This document shows, piece by piece, positions 43,209-51,754 of a stretch of DNA of 64,000 bases (its first letter is position 1; every line of letters begins with the position of its first letter). Location: assembly GCF_000284295.1 (NCBI RefSeq), contig NC_017093.1, positions 2,604,001-2,668,000 of the forward strand. The letters are read 5' to 3'. The notes under the pieces are model-generated. The model saw only the letters and a list, made by a program, of their open reading frames with translations, was not told the origin of the DNA and did not search any database. The position numbers and the translations under genes are program-made. Origin of the DNA: Actinoplanes missouriensis 431. GTDB lineage: Bacteria > Actinomycetota > Actinomycetes > Mycobacteriales > Micromonosporaceae.

Positions 43209-43454
43209 ATGGACGATCAAGAGCTGATCAGTTACTTGATCCGGCGCGTCAATGAGGACAACCACGCCTATGCGTACGTCGCACATCAGTTCGGTGGGGA
43301 AGCGCTGCTCGACAGCCACCTTCCGATGCTTGACCTGGTCGAAAGCCTTGCACAGGAGTGGCAGGGCATGGACCCCGCTGACGACCGCTACGCCGGCATC
43401 ACCCACGCGCTGCGCGTGATCGCGCAGGCTTACCCCGGGCCATGTGTTCCCTGA
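43209..43454 (+). CDS. Small hypothetical protein (intact copy of a duplicated gene)
   Basis: An 81-residue acidic protein (MDDQELISYLIRRVNEDNH, ending ALRVIAQAYPGPCVP). The layout, an N-terminal helix with LIxxLxxRVxED and a C-terminal ALRVIAxAY segment, recalls DUF6221-type actinobacterial proteins, but I would not assign it firmly. A 31-bp stretch and the last 50 bases recur at 46.1-46.2 kb, where the middle 120 bp are missing. It ends in a hairpin CCCTGATC-A-GATCAGGG that overlaps its stop. Confidence 0.6.
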   Translation: MDDQELISYLIRRVNEDNHAYAYVAHQFGGEALLDSHLPMLDLVESLAQEWQGMDPADDRYAGITHALRVIAQAYPGPCVP

Positions 43455-43465
43455 TCAGATCAGGG
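43449..43465. terminator. Hairpin overlapping the stop of the small duplicated gene
   Basis: Perfect 8-bp arms CCCTGATC / GATCAGGG with a single A between. A 7-bp version is at 46222-46236 in the second copy. Confidence 0.55.
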
Positions 43466-43610
43466 CGCGCGATCGAGTCCCGGGAACTCGAACACCTCGG
43501 CCTCGGCCGGGTCGAACCAGGCCGCCGGAGCAACGATCAGGCCGGCCGGATGCTGCACCCAGCCCAGGCTCTCGTCGACCGGCCCGGCGCCCGCGCTGGT
43601 CACCGTCGTG
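43460..43610 (-). pseudogene. Remnant of the hypothetical gene duplicated at 46.2-46.8 kb
   Basis: The frame reads TTVTSAGAGPVDESLGWVQH and on to FPGLDRAP before a stop. This matches the middle of the intact 178-residue protein (46227-46763), with the beginning lost and about 180 bp near its end deleted. 138 bp (43473-43610) align to 46423-46560 with about five differences. The left part provides the last codons of the TetR gene. Confidence 0.75.
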
Positions 43611-44205
43611 AGGGGACGGTCACCAGTCGTCGTACGTGTGGCCACAGGTTGTCGAGCGATCTCGTGTCGCCGGCGAGTTTCGCCAGCAGCACGGCGCCTT
43701 CGATCTGGGCGACCACGGCCCGTGCGGTGGCCAGATCGGCGTATTCGGCCGCGACGCTGCCGTCCTGGGCGCCTTCGGTGAGGTTGGCGTGGACCAGTTC
43801 GGCTTGTTCGTCGAAGGCGGCGGTGAGCCGCTGCTGAACGGCGGTCTCCTGATTGCTCAGCTCGATCGCGAGGTTGCCCAGGAGGCATCCGTCGATCCGG
43901 CCGGTTGCCTGCTGCGCCTCACGTTGGGTCTCGACGAGCCACATGATGAGCCGCTGAAGGCGTCCGGCAGCCGGTTCGGGTCCACCGAGCCGTTCGCGCC
44001 ACGCTGCCCGCTGCGCCTGCCAGTGGGTGTCGATCACTTCGATGGTGAGCGCCTGTTTGGACTCGAAGAAGTGGTAGAAGCTGCCTTTGCGGACGTCGGC
44101 CCGGGCGCAGATCTCGGCCACGCCGACGGCCGCATAGCCGCGGGTGTGCAGCAGCTCACAGGCGCTGTCCCGGAGCCGGTCACGGGCGGTGCTGGTTCGA
44201 CCCAT
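43600..44205 (-). CDS. TetR-family transcriptional regulator
   Basis: A 201-residue repressor with a TetR helix-turn-helix (GYAAVGVAEICARADVRKGSFYHFFESKQALTIEVI, residues about 23-58). Ligand domain residues QREAQQATGRIDGCLLGN match TetR C-terminal subfamily patterns. It is divergent from the flavodoxin-nitronate monooxygenase operon across a perfect dyad. Its last codons and stop lie in the duplicated segment, so its C-terminus may have been changed by the duplication event; 10 bases are shared. Confidence 0.9.
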   Translation of the reverse strand: MGRTSTARDRLRDSACELLHTRGYAAVGVAEICARADVRKGSFYHFFESKQALTIEVIDTHWQAQRAAWRERLGGPEPAAGRLQRLIMWLVETQREAQQATGRIDGCLLGNLAIELSNQETAVQQRLTAAFDEQAELVHANLTEGAQDGSVAAEYADLATARAVVAQIEGAVLLAKLAGDTRSLDNLWPHVRRLVTVPSRR

Positions 44206-44220
44206 GCCACGAGTATACGG

Positions 44221-44247
44221 CCGGTCAACTATCTTTTAGTTGACCGG
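44221..44247. promoter_or_regulatory. TetR operator
   Basis: Perfect 11-bp arms CCGGTCAACTA / TAGTTGACCGG around TCTTT. It is between the divergent TetR and flavodoxin genes, 15 bases from the TetR start, so it probably controls both. Confidence 0.82.
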
Positions 44248-44288
44248 TCGTCTACCTTCGGGACATCACCTCTCGAAGGGAGAGCGAC

Positions 44289-44885
44289 ATGTCCATCACT
44301 GTCGCCATCGCGTACCACAGCGGTTACGGGCACACCGCGCGCCAGGCTCAGGCCGTCGCCTTCGGCGCGGCATCGGTGCCCGGCGTCAACGCCGCGCTGC
44401 ACGACATCGCCGCACTGGACGAGCCGCTGTGGCGGGCGCTCGCCGACGCCGAAGCGATCATCTTCGGCACCCCCACCTACATGGGCAGCCAGTCCGCTGT
44501 CTTCCAGACCTTCGCCGAGGCCAGCGGGTCGATCTGGGCGCAACAGGGCTGGCGCGACAAGATCGCCGCAGGGTTCACCACGTCCGCCGGCGTGAACGGC
44601 GACAAGCTGAACACCCTGTCGTCGCTGGCGGTGTTCGCCGCCCAGCACGGCATGCACTGGGTCTCGCTCGGCCTGCCCCCCGGCTGGCTCTACACCACGA
44701 ACGGCGATGCGGAGGACCTCAACCGGCTGGGCGGCTTCCTGGGAGCGATGGCGCAAGCGCCGTCCGACGCGGGCCCGGACGAGGCGCCGACGACAGGCGA
44801 TCTGCGCACCGCTGAGCACCTCGGTCGCCGGGTCGCGCAGGTCACGGTCGAACTGTGCCACGGCCGGCTGGTCGGTGTGGCATGA
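44289..44885 (+). CDS. WrbA-like flavodoxin/NAD(P)H:quinone oxidoreductase
   Basis: A 198-residue FMN-binding protein. The phosphate-binding loop is YHSGYGHTARQAQAV (residues 9-23), and FGTPTYMGSQSAVFQTF is the second FMN loop typical of WrbA. It probably reduces quinones or aromatic compounds by two electrons. Ribosome site GAAGGGAGA is 6 bases before the ATG. Its stop overlaps the start of nitronate monooxygenase (ATGA), so the pair act together under TetR. Confidence 0.9.
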   Translation: MSITVAIAYHSGYGHTARQAQAVAFGAASVPGVNAALHDIAALDEPLWRALADAEAIIFGTPTYMGSQSAVFQTFAEASGSIWAQQGWRDKIAAGFTTSAGVNGDKLNTLSSLAVFAAQHGMHWVSLGLPPGWLYTTNGDAEDLNRLGGFLGAMAQAPSDAGPDEAPTTGDLRTAEHLGRRVAQVTVELCHGRLVGVA

Positions 44886-45949
44886 GCGCCGCCAGCCTGA
44901 CCGGTCTCCTCGGCATCGACGTCCCGATCATCCAAGGGCCGTTCGGCGGTGGCCTCTCCAGCGTCGCACTCACGGCCGCGGTCAGCGGCGCCGGCGGTCT
45001 CGGCTCGTTCGGCGCCCACCACCTGGACCCCGGCTCGATCACGGCGCTCGTCGCCGAGCTCACGTCGGCGGTGCCTGACGGCCGGCCGTTCAACGTGAAC
45101 CTGTGGGTACCGCACCCGCAGGAGGCGCGTCTGCGCCCGGCACCCGCGGAGTTCGCCCGGCTGCGGCCGCTCTACCAGCGGCTCGGCACGCCGGTGCCCA
45201 CCTCGTACACGCCGCCGCCGGCCTTCGAGGATCAGGCGGCAGCGCTCCTGGCGGCGCAACCACCGGTGATCAGTTTCGTCATGGGCGTGCCGCCCGCCGA
45301 CGTGGTGGACGAGGCACGCCGCCGCGGCATCGTGACGATCGGCACCGCCACCACCGTCGACGAAGCAGTGGCGGTGGAAGCCGCAGGACTCGACATCGTG
45401 GTCGCCTCCGGCAGCGACGCCGGCGGGCACCGGGGAGCCTTCCTGCGGCCGGTCGCCGAATCGCTCGTCGGAACCTTCTCGCTCGTTCCCCAGGTCGTCG
45501 ACGCGGTCAGCATCCCCGTCGTCGCGGCCGGCGGAATCGCCGACCGACGCGGTGTGGCCGCGGCACACGCGCTCGGCGCCGCCGGCGTACAGATCGGCAC
45601 CGGCTTCCTGGCGACGACGGAGTCCGGAGCCAGCCCTCTGCACAAGGCTGCCCTCACCGGCCCGGACGCTCGGATCACCGTACTCACCCGGCTGTTCTCC
45701 GGCCGCCACGCCCGGGGGATCATCAACCCCCTGATCCGGGAACTCGCGGCGGAGGAGAGGAACGTGCCCGAGTACCCGGTACAGAACGCCTTGATGCTGC
45801 CCCTGCGCCGAGCCGCCGCCGCACGCAACGACCCGGGATATGTCAACCTCTGGGCGGGACAGTCGGCAGCGCTGTCCCAGCCGGTCACCGCGCGGGAGTA
45901 CCTCGCCATGCTGACGGCCGACGACGCCAACCGGTTCACCGGCGTCTGA
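44882..45949 (+). CDS. Nitronate monooxygenase
   Basis: A 355-residue FMN-dependent enzyme. The N-terminal IIQGPFGGGLSSVALTAAVSGAGGLGSFG and the central VASGSDAGGHRGAF and VAAGGIADRRGVAAAHALGAAGVQIGTGFLA are clear nitronate monooxygenase/2-nitropropane dioxygenase motifs. The family oxidises nitroalkanes such as propionate 3-nitronate. Coupled to a flavodoxin-type reductase and a TetR repressor, it may detoxify nitro or quinone compounds. A hairpin follows about 45 bases after the stop. Confidence 0.9.
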   Translation: MSAASLTGLLGIDVPIIQGPFGGGLSSVALTAAVSGAGGLGSFGAHHLDPGSITALVAELTSAVPDGRPFNVNLWVPHPQEARLRPAPAEFARLRPLYQRLGTPVPTSYTPPPAFEDQAAALLAAQPPVISFVMGVPPADVVDEARRRGIVTIGTATTVDEAVAVEAAGLDIVVASGSDAGGHRGAFLRPVAESLVGTFSLVPQVVDAVSIPVVAAGGIADRRGVAAAHALGAAGVQIGTGFLATTESGASPLHKAALTGPDARITVLTRLFSGRHARGIINPLIRELAAEERNVPEYPVQNALMLPLRRAAAARNDPGYVNLWAGQSAALSQPVTAREYLAMLTADDANRFTGV

Positions 45950-45993
45950 TCTGAACGGGGGGACGGAAGGGCCGTTCTCGGTATGCCGCTACG

Positions 45994-46022
45994 GTGGCTA
46001 CACCCGCTATGGGTGTAGCCAC
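45994..46022. terminator. 12-bp hairpin after nitronate monooxygenase
   Basis: Perfect 12-bp arms GTGGCTACACCC / GGGTGTAGCCAC with a 5-nt loop; a third GGGTGTAGC follows. Likely terminator of the flavodoxin-monooxygenase operon. Confidence 0.72.
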
Positions 46023-46134
46023 ATCCGCGGTGGGTGTAGCAGCAAAAGGGACGTATCCCGCGAGCTCCATGTTGAGCCGGGCACTACTGCGCCGCGGTCC
46101 GATGGCACCGTGAGCAGCTGCTGATCGCCCAGCC

Positions 46135-46240
46135 GTGTGGAGCAATGAGGACAACCACGCCTATGCGTACGTCACCCACGCGCTTCGCGTGATCGCGCAG
46201 GCTTACCGCGGTCCATATGTTCCTGATCAGATCAGGGCGC
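46135..46240 (+). pseudogene. Truncated copy of the 81-residue hypothetical gene
   Basis: Retains the NEDNHAYAYV and THALRVIAQAY segments of the gene at 43209-43454 but lacks the start region and 40 codons between them, and one C near the end shifts the stop. Order and orientation match the left copy, with the converging hypothetical gene behind it. Confidence 0.72.
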
Positions 46241-46763
46241 GCGCCGGGGCGCGGACCTCGGTGACGCGGAGCTCGAAGCGAGGGTGGTCCCGGGGCTCGG
46301 CGTCGTCGGAGCGGGCGGCCAGGATCAGGCCCCACTCCTGGTCGAGCCAGAGCAGCATGCGCCGGGAGCTGTGCCGGGAGTAATTCACGGCGAGGGGTAC
46401 GCAGGGGCGCGCGGCCACATACTCGAGTCCCGGAAACTCGAGCACCTCGGCCTCCGCCGGGTCGAACCAGGCCGCCGGAGCAACGATCAGACCGGCCGGA
46501 TGCTGCACCCAGCCCAGACTCTCGTCGACCGGCCCGGCGCCCGCGCTGGTCACCGTCGTGGTGTCGCCGGCCAGCAGCGGGATGCCGATCGGTTGTTCGA
46601 GCAGCCACCGACCGTGCCCCTGGTGAGCTAGCAGGAACGTGCCACTCTGCGGTTCCCCCAGCGGCGGCCGATTGACCCATGATCCCCGAAGCGTGACCGG
46701 GGGCGCGGTAGTGGCCGTCCCGGCGCTGGTTCCGATGAGGGCCCTGTCCGCGCTGTCCACCAT
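46227..46763 (-). CDS. Hypothetical protein, intact copy of duplicated gene
   Basis: A 178-residue soluble protein without a signal or membrane helix. Recognisable segments are LAHQGHGRWLLEQPIGIPLL, GWVQHPAGLIVAPAAWFDP and RRMLLWLDQEWGLILA, but no family is known to me. The start ATG lies just inside a GTG-TAC-ATG series; ATG at 46763 is preferred. A truncated copy of its middle lies at 43460-43610. In both copies it converges with the small DUF-like gene. Confidence 0.62.
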   Translation of the reverse strand: MVDSADRALIGTSAGTATTAPPVTLRGSWVNRPPLGEPQSGTFLLAHQGHGRWLLEQPIGIPLLAGDTTTVTSAGAGPVDESLGWVQHPAGLIVAPAAWFDPAEAEVLEFPGLEYVAARPCVPLAVNYSRHSSRRMLLWLDQEWGLILAARSDDAEPRDHPRFELRVTEVRAPARALI

Positions 46764-46884
46764 GTACACGTCCTATGGTCCCGCCCGTGACCGGAGTGAA
46801 CCCTGTAGCCGTGGTGCGCGCGGGGTGAAGTGGTCGGGCCGGCACGCGTGACGCCAAGCGGGCTATCAGGGTTCATACACGCCA

Positions 46885-49221
46885 TCAGTTCGCTCGGCCT
46901 AAACGGGTGAATGACAGCGCGAAGACAGTCGAGGCAACCCAGCCCAGGATTGTGCACAGGTTCAGTAGCCATTCGAGTAGCCAGCCCCGTTGCTCGGAGA
47001 TCGGATACCAGGTCGACCTCTGGTGCAGATCGATCAGCGGCACCACGGTGTCGACTGCGTAGAAGAACGGATTGAGGCAGCGAACCTTACCGTCGCCGCA
47101 ACGACCCGGCACGGCGGTCTCCCCAGGCCTTGGCCGCGCACCGGCCGGCATGAAGACCAGCGCGTTCTGGTCGGTGGCGCGCATCTGCGCCTGGACAACG
47201 GGGAGGCTCACCGCGAGGGTGACGGCGGCGATCAGCGCGATTAGCAGGTAGACGGCTCGTTGCGGCCGGAATCCGTAGCGGACGGTCACATCTTGGAGCA
47301 GATCGAAGAGTTGGTGCGGCACGGCGCGGGCGGATCGGGCATGCCGGCGCTGCGCGATCAGCACAGTATCCGCGCCGTCCTGATCGCCGGCCGAGCGGAG
47401 TACCGCGGCCAAGTGCTCCCAGGCTCGGGGATCGTAGGACCGCATGCGCGACAACCAGGCGATTCGGTCGTTCGCGTTCCAGATCGCCTCTCCGCTCTGA
47501 GTACCCGCAAACCGTTCATAGGCGAAGCCGCCTACGTACGAGTCAGCCGGCCAGTCATCCACCGGATCATCTCCGAGGTATGAAGTCGTCGTGCCGGTGA
47601 AGTCGACTGACCCCTCGACGAGCCGCCAACCAAGGTCAACGCCGCCCCGGATATCGGCGAACCTGGCTTGGAAAGCAGCACTGCGCGCTGTCGGCGCGAC
47701 CAGGGGCAATGTTCGCCAGATCATGGTGGCGCCATCGGCACGCAGTCTGCCGTCGACAACGGCGCGATTCAGGTCGACCAACCCGATCGAGTGGAACCGG
47801 CCACACAGACGGACATTTCCGGTTGCCCGGGCCATGTAAAGGCTGACCGTGCTGCCACCCGGATTGGTGAGGAATGCATCCTCCAGATTCACCACACCGG
47901 TGACCGACGCTCCCCGAAGGTCGAAGGATCCGCTGAGCACCGACAGGCCGCGGCACTGCACGTCACCGGCTACCTTCAGGTTGACGGCGCTGATACAGCG
48001 CCGATCAAGCGGCTTCGCGACAGTGGTGTGCTCCATCGTCAGTGGTCCGCTGATGCGGGCATTGTCGAGGCGGACTGTTCCCTCGATCGAAAGCGCGGAT
48101 GCATGCAGGTCGCCGCCCAAGATGGATTGCTTCAGGTCGAGAGCGACATCGTCTGCGTTCCAGACGGCGCCGGCTAACCGAACGCCGCCGTCGAGCTGGG
48201 CACCCGGCATCAAGAGACCGCCGCGGACCACAGTGTCACCCTCCATCACCAACGCTCCACGTACGGTGAGACGCGGGGCGAGGAGGAAGATGCGACTGCC
48301 AGTCGGCTCGATGGTGTAGAACTGTCCGCCCTGGCCGGTTGGCGGAGCAGTGAGGTCCGCATTGCGGATGAGAAGCTGCCCTTGGATTATCGAATGCGAC
48401 ATCTCGATACGGCCGCGGATCCGGCAGCGCCCACGCGCGCGGGGCATGTTGAGAAGGAAGAGGCTGTTGCCAATATTCGCCTCGTTTATGTCCAGCGCCC
48501 GACCGTCCAGGGGCATGAGCTCCGTGCCGATCAAACCGAGCGATCCGGCCAGGTGCATGGCCGGTAGACGAACTTCGCCTGTAGCCTGGACGCGTTCGAG
48601 CCGTATGTTCCCGGCGATCCGGATCCGGTCCGCATGAATCGCACGGCCGTTCGTCGGCAAGATCCACGTGCCGACAACGAGGAGGTTCCCACCGATCTCG
48701 GCACCGGTAAGCCAGATACTTGCGGGACGGTTAGCGCTCCCGCCAGCATGGTGATCACCTGAGATCACCATGCCTGACAGGACGAGGTTGTGCGCGACTT
48801 GGACGCCTAGGGCAATTAGCCCGGGCAATTTGTCCGGGTGGCTCTTTGGGCGTTCGGCAAAGATCGCCAGCTCCTGCAGACGCGCCCCTTCCACATTGAC
48901 CGGATCGGTAAAATCGCAGTCTTGAAAGTGCACGGCCACCGGGATCGTGGACGCCCGCAGGTCGAGTGGGCCGACAATTCGAGCGCCAGCGAGTCGCAGG
49001 CCGAATTGATCCGCTTCACCTGCGGCCAGACAGGCGGCCCGGACGTCGGCCGCCGCCACCTCCGCGTCCGCACAGTCTAGGCCCCGCTGAGCACGCGACG
49101 CCGCGAGCAGTTGCGCGGAGAAGTTCTCATCAGGGCGTAGCGGCACCCATCCAGACTGGTCCACTCGGACCACAGTAAGGGCTGCTGGCACATAGGGTGG
49201 CCGGCCACAGGAGCGGACCAT
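46885..49221 (-). CDS. Beta-helix (bactofilin-like) protein with C-terminal membrane segments
   Basis: A protein of about 778 residues. Most of it consists of repeated strand patterns (IRIAGNIRLERVQATGEVRL, IEGTVRLDNARISG, VVNLEDAFLTN, RLRADGATMI) with the spacing of a right-handed beta-helix, as in bactofilin-like proteins. The C-terminal part has a conserved helical segment (LFDLLQDVTVRYGFRPQRAVYLLIALIAA), a helix at about 640, and a second hydrophobic region before the end. Similar actinobacterial proteins are often misnamed membrane-associated oxidoreductases; no catalytic motif is visible. The ATG at 49221 is uncertain. GC content looks lower than in neighbours. Confidence 0.72.
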   Translation of the reverse strand: MVRSCGRPPYVPAALTVVRVDQSGWVPLRPDENFSAQLLAASRAQRGLDCADAEVAAADVRAACLAAGEADQFGLRLAGARIVGPLDLRASTIPVAVHFQDCDFTDPVNVEGARLQELAIFAERPKSHPDKLPGLIALGVQVAHNLVLSGMVISGDHHAGGSANRPASIWLTGAEIGGNLLVVGTWILPTNGRAIHADRIRIAGNIRLERVQATGEVRLPAMHLAGSLGLIGTELMPLDGRALDINEANIGNSLFLLNMPRARGRCRIRGRIEMSHSIIQGQLLIRNADLTAPPTGQGGQFYTIEPTGSRIFLLAPRLTVRGALVMEGDTVVRGGLLMPGAQLDGGVRLAGAVWNADDVALDLKQSILGGDLHASALSIEGTVRLDNARISGPLTMEHTTVAKPLDRRCISAVNLKVAGDVQCRGLSVLSGSFDLRGASVTGVVNLEDAFLTNPGGSTVSLYMARATGNVRLCGRFHSIGLVDLNRAVVDGRLRADGATMIWRTLPLVAPTARSAAFQARFADIRGGVDLGWRLVEGSVDFTGTTTSYLGDDPVDDWPADSYVGGFAYERFAGTQSGEAIWNANDRIAWLSRMRSYDPRAWEHLAAVLRSAGDQDGADTVLIAQRRHARSARAVPHQLFDLLQDVTVRYGFRPQRAVYLLIALIAAVTLAVSLPVVQAQMRATDQNALVFMPAGARPRPGETAVPGRCGDGKVRCLNPFFYAVDTVVPLIDLHQRSTWYPISEQRGWLLEWLLNLCTILGWVASTVFALSFTRLGRAN

Positions 49222-49296
49222 CCGCGGGTTTAGCGAGACGCTCAATGGACCGACGCATCGGCCTGGGCGCTGTCGGCGCGTGTCAACCAACCGGCG

Positions 49297-50241
49297 TCAT
49301 GCCACCATGGGTGCGGATGCGGCGATGGGATGGAGGAACGGCTGGTACTGCCAGGTGGGGCCGCCTCGCAGGTAGGCGAAGAGGACGGCGTGGAGGGCCG
49401 CCGGTGGGCCGGTCAGCATGAGGGGCTCGGTGCCCGGGAAGGTCATCACGCAGCTGGCGTTCTCGAGGTAGTACTCCATCACGGCCGCGTGGTCGAAACG
49501 CAACCATCGGCCGTCGATACAGCACCAGGTGGTGGAGGCGGTGACGATCACCCGTACCGTGCGGTGCTCGCGCCATTGGGTCTGCGCCATCGCCGCGGCC
49601 CGGGATCGGGCGAGACTGTTGCTGACGAGGTTGCCGATGGCCGCGCCGGCGACGAAGCCGGGGGAGCCGACCGCGACGGTGAAGCCCGGCTGGAACGTCA
49701 CGTTCATGCCGTAGTAGCGGGCGTAGCCCATCACGGTGTCCAGGTAGACCGGCTCCGGGCTGACGAAGCCGCCGGCGAGGACCTGCTGCGGTGGCAGTCC
49801 GCGGCTGAGCGCCGTGTACGCGTTGACCGCCGACTCCCAGCCGAGCTGGTGGGCCTTCATGATCTGCGGGACGGGCAGGGCTCGCCCGATCCCGTAGCCG
49901 AGCGCGTACACCAGGAGCGTCGGCGGTGAGCACACGCCCACGACCACGGCGCTGATCCAGCGCCCGGCGGCGAACCGGTAGCGGCGACGGCCCTCCATGA
50001 TGCCGACGAACAGTGCGACAGCGATGGTGGACAACAGCGGCAGCAGGGCGAGGCCGGCCAGCCCGAACAGGCCGTACTCGGTGCCGCACGGGCCGTCGTA
50101 CTTCTGCTGCTCCGCGCCGGGATGGGTGGCGATGCACGCCTGCCAGCGATGGATGAGGTACCAGACCACCGGGTTGAGCGGCATGACGACCGCCGTGAAG
50201 ATCCAGTACCGGCCCGGCCGTCGAACACTCCCCGCTGTCAT
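49297..50241 (-). CDS. Predicted multi-pass membrane protein of unknown function
   Basis: A 314-residue protein with about three or four hydrophobic stretches in the first 140 residues (YWIFTAVVMPLNPVVWYLI, LFGLAGLALLPLLSTIAVALFVG, WISAVVVGVCSPPTLLVYAL), then a soluble part of about 170 residues with no known motif. A Cys pair near residue 49-53 and later Cys occur. No family recognised. It begins with an ATG; the preceding region holds no clear ribosome site. Confidence 0.66.
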   Translation of the reverse strand: MTAGSVRRPGRYWIFTAVVMPLNPVVWYLIHRWQACIATHPGAEQQKYDGPCGTEYGLFGLAGLALLPLLSTIAVALFVGIMEGRRRYRFAAGRWISAVVVGVCSPPTLLVYALGYGIGRALPVPQIMKAHQLGWESAVNAYTALSRGLPPQQVLAGGFVSPEPVYLDTVMGYARYYGMNVTFQPGFTVAVGSPGFVAGAAIGNLVSNSLARSRAAAMAQTQWREHRTVRVIVTASTTWCCIDGRWLRFDHAAVMEYYLENASCVMTFPGTEPLMLTGPPAALHAVLFAYLRGGPTWQYQPFLHPIAASAPMVA

Positions 50242-50346
50242 GGTCGTCGATCATTCCAGACATCGCGGAGCGCAGGGCACTCAGTTGCAGCCGAGGGCGC
50301 GGCCGAGTCGGAGACTCCGCCGCGCCCTCGGGATTCCGCCGGATGA

Positions 50347-50646
50347 TCAGTGCGTGCGCGGGTCCACATCGCTGCTGCGGCTGCCGGCCTTCGCCAGGCC
50401 GCGGCTGATCATGTAACCGATGGTGAGCAGGGTGATGTACCACCACGCCTTGTCGGCGGCGAAGTAGTCGGCGCCGTTATTGGCACTTCCGTCGCCGACG
50501 GTGTAGGAGGCGATCAGTACGCCGATGACCGCGAGCACGTAGACGATCAGCTCAGTGGTCTTGAAAGAAGGCTTGGTCTCCTCGCCCCGGAACCGGGTGC
50601 CCTTCACGGTGACGTTCTCGTTGTGGGCGTGAGTGCTGGTAGCCAT
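50347..50646 (-). CDS. Small membrane protein, 99 residues
   Basis: A 99-residue protein with a polar N-terminus (MATSTHAHNENVTVKG) and two hydrophobic helices (LIVYVLAVIGVLIASYTV and WWYITLLTIGYMISRGLA). The strong AAGGAGATAACG ribosome site just upstream fixes the ATG at 50646 and suggests high expression. Unknown function. It is divergent from the sulfotransferase gene, about 190 bases away. Confidence 0.72.
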   Translation of the reverse strand: MATSTHAHNENVTVKGTRFRGEETKPSFKTTELIVYVLAVIGVLIASYTVGDGSANNGADYFAADKAWWYITLLTIGYMISRGLAKAGSRSSDVDPRTH

Positions 50647-50836
50647 CGTTATCTCCTTGGGGGGCTTACTGAAAGCTGTCTGGTTCGGACCGTCCGTGAC
50701 CAGCAACTACCCGGGGTCGCAAGGCGCAATCAAAGCCACACAGCGCGTTTTCAGATTGTTACCAGAAACGCAGGTCCCAGCGTGCGGAATCAGGACGGTG
50801 CCTCCGGGCCGGAATCTATCGACTAGCGTCGTTGGG

Positions 50837-51730
50837 ATGCCGACCCCAGTGCGTTATCGCTCGGAGGAAGAGGACAGCGGCCGGTGGATCGATTTCCGGT
50901 TTCGGCCCGGGGACGTCGTCATCAGCACCCGGTCGAAGTGCGGCACGACCTGGATGCAGATGATCTGTGCGCTGCTGATCTTCCAGACCGCTGACCTGCC
51001 CGCGCCGCTGGCGAGCCTGTCGCCCTGGCTCGACTGGCTGACCAGTCCTCGGGAGCGAATCTACGATCAGCTCGCCGCCCAGCAGCACCGGCGCTTCATC
51101 AAGACCCACACACCGTTGGACGGCATCCCGGTCGAGCCCGGCGTGGCGTACATCGTGGTGGCTCGTCACCCGCTGGACATGGCGGTGTCGCTGTACCACC
51201 AGGGCGACAACATCGACCGGGAACGGCTGCGCCGGCTCACCGGGCGGCCCGAGGCCGTCGAAGCGCCGCGGCCGCGCCCCGACCTGCGTACCTGGCTGAC
51301 GCGCTGGATCGAGAGCGCCAGTGATCCGCGTACGGCGCTGGACTCGCTCCCCGGCGTCATGTGGCACCTGACCGGCGCCTGGCAGCGGCGGGCCGAGCCG
51401 AACGTGCTCCTGGTGCACTACGACGATCTGCAGACCGATCTGCCGGGGCAGATGCGGTCGATTGCCGCCCGGCTGGGCATCACCGTTCCCGAGGAGCGGT
51501 GGCCGGAGCTGGTGCGGGCGGCGACGTTCGGCGCGATGCGCGAGCGGGCCGCGGACTTGGTGCCGGACGCCGGCGGTGTGCTCAAGGATCCGCGGGCGTT
51601 CTTCCGGCGGGGCCGGTCGGGGAGCGGGGCGGCCTGCCTGAGTGCCGCGGAGCTCGCGCGCTATCACGAGCGGACCGCGGAGCTGGCGCCCGCGGATCTG
51701 CTCGCCTGGCTGCACCGGCTTGCGCGCTAG
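50837..51730 (+). CDS. Sulfotransferase
   Basis: A 297-residue PAPS-dependent sulfotransferase. The 5'-PSB loop is VVISTRSKCGTTWMQM (about residues 25-40), the general KTHTPLDGIP region includes a catalytic His/Lys, and the 3'-PB motif is IVVARHPLDMAVSLYHQG. It transfers sulfate from PAPS to a small-molecule alcohol, phenol or amine acceptor. No PAPS synthesis genes are near. The start ATG is preceded by GTTGGG; no strong ribosome site. Confidence 0.9.
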   Translation: MPTPVRYRSEEEDSGRWIDFRFRPGDVVISTRSKCGTTWMQMICALLIFQTADLPAPLASLSPWLDWLTSPRERIYDQLAAQQHRRFIKTHTPLDGIPVEPGVAYIVVARHPLDMAVSLYHQGDNIDRERLRRLTGRPEAVEAPRPRPDLRTWLTRWIESASDPRTALDSLPGVMWHLTGAWQRRAEPNVLLVHYDDLQTDLPGQMRSIAARLGITVPEERWPELVRAATFGAMRERAADLVPDAGGVLKDPRAFFRRGRSGSGAACLSAAELARYHERTAELAPADLLAWLHRLAR

Positions 51731-51754
51731 ATCGTAAGCGCGCATACTAGTTTC

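Noticed and set aside
44289..45949. Transposon carrying the flavodoxin-monooxygenase cassette
   Set aside because: The flanking copies are decayed gene fragments, not terminal inverted repeats, and no transposase is present.
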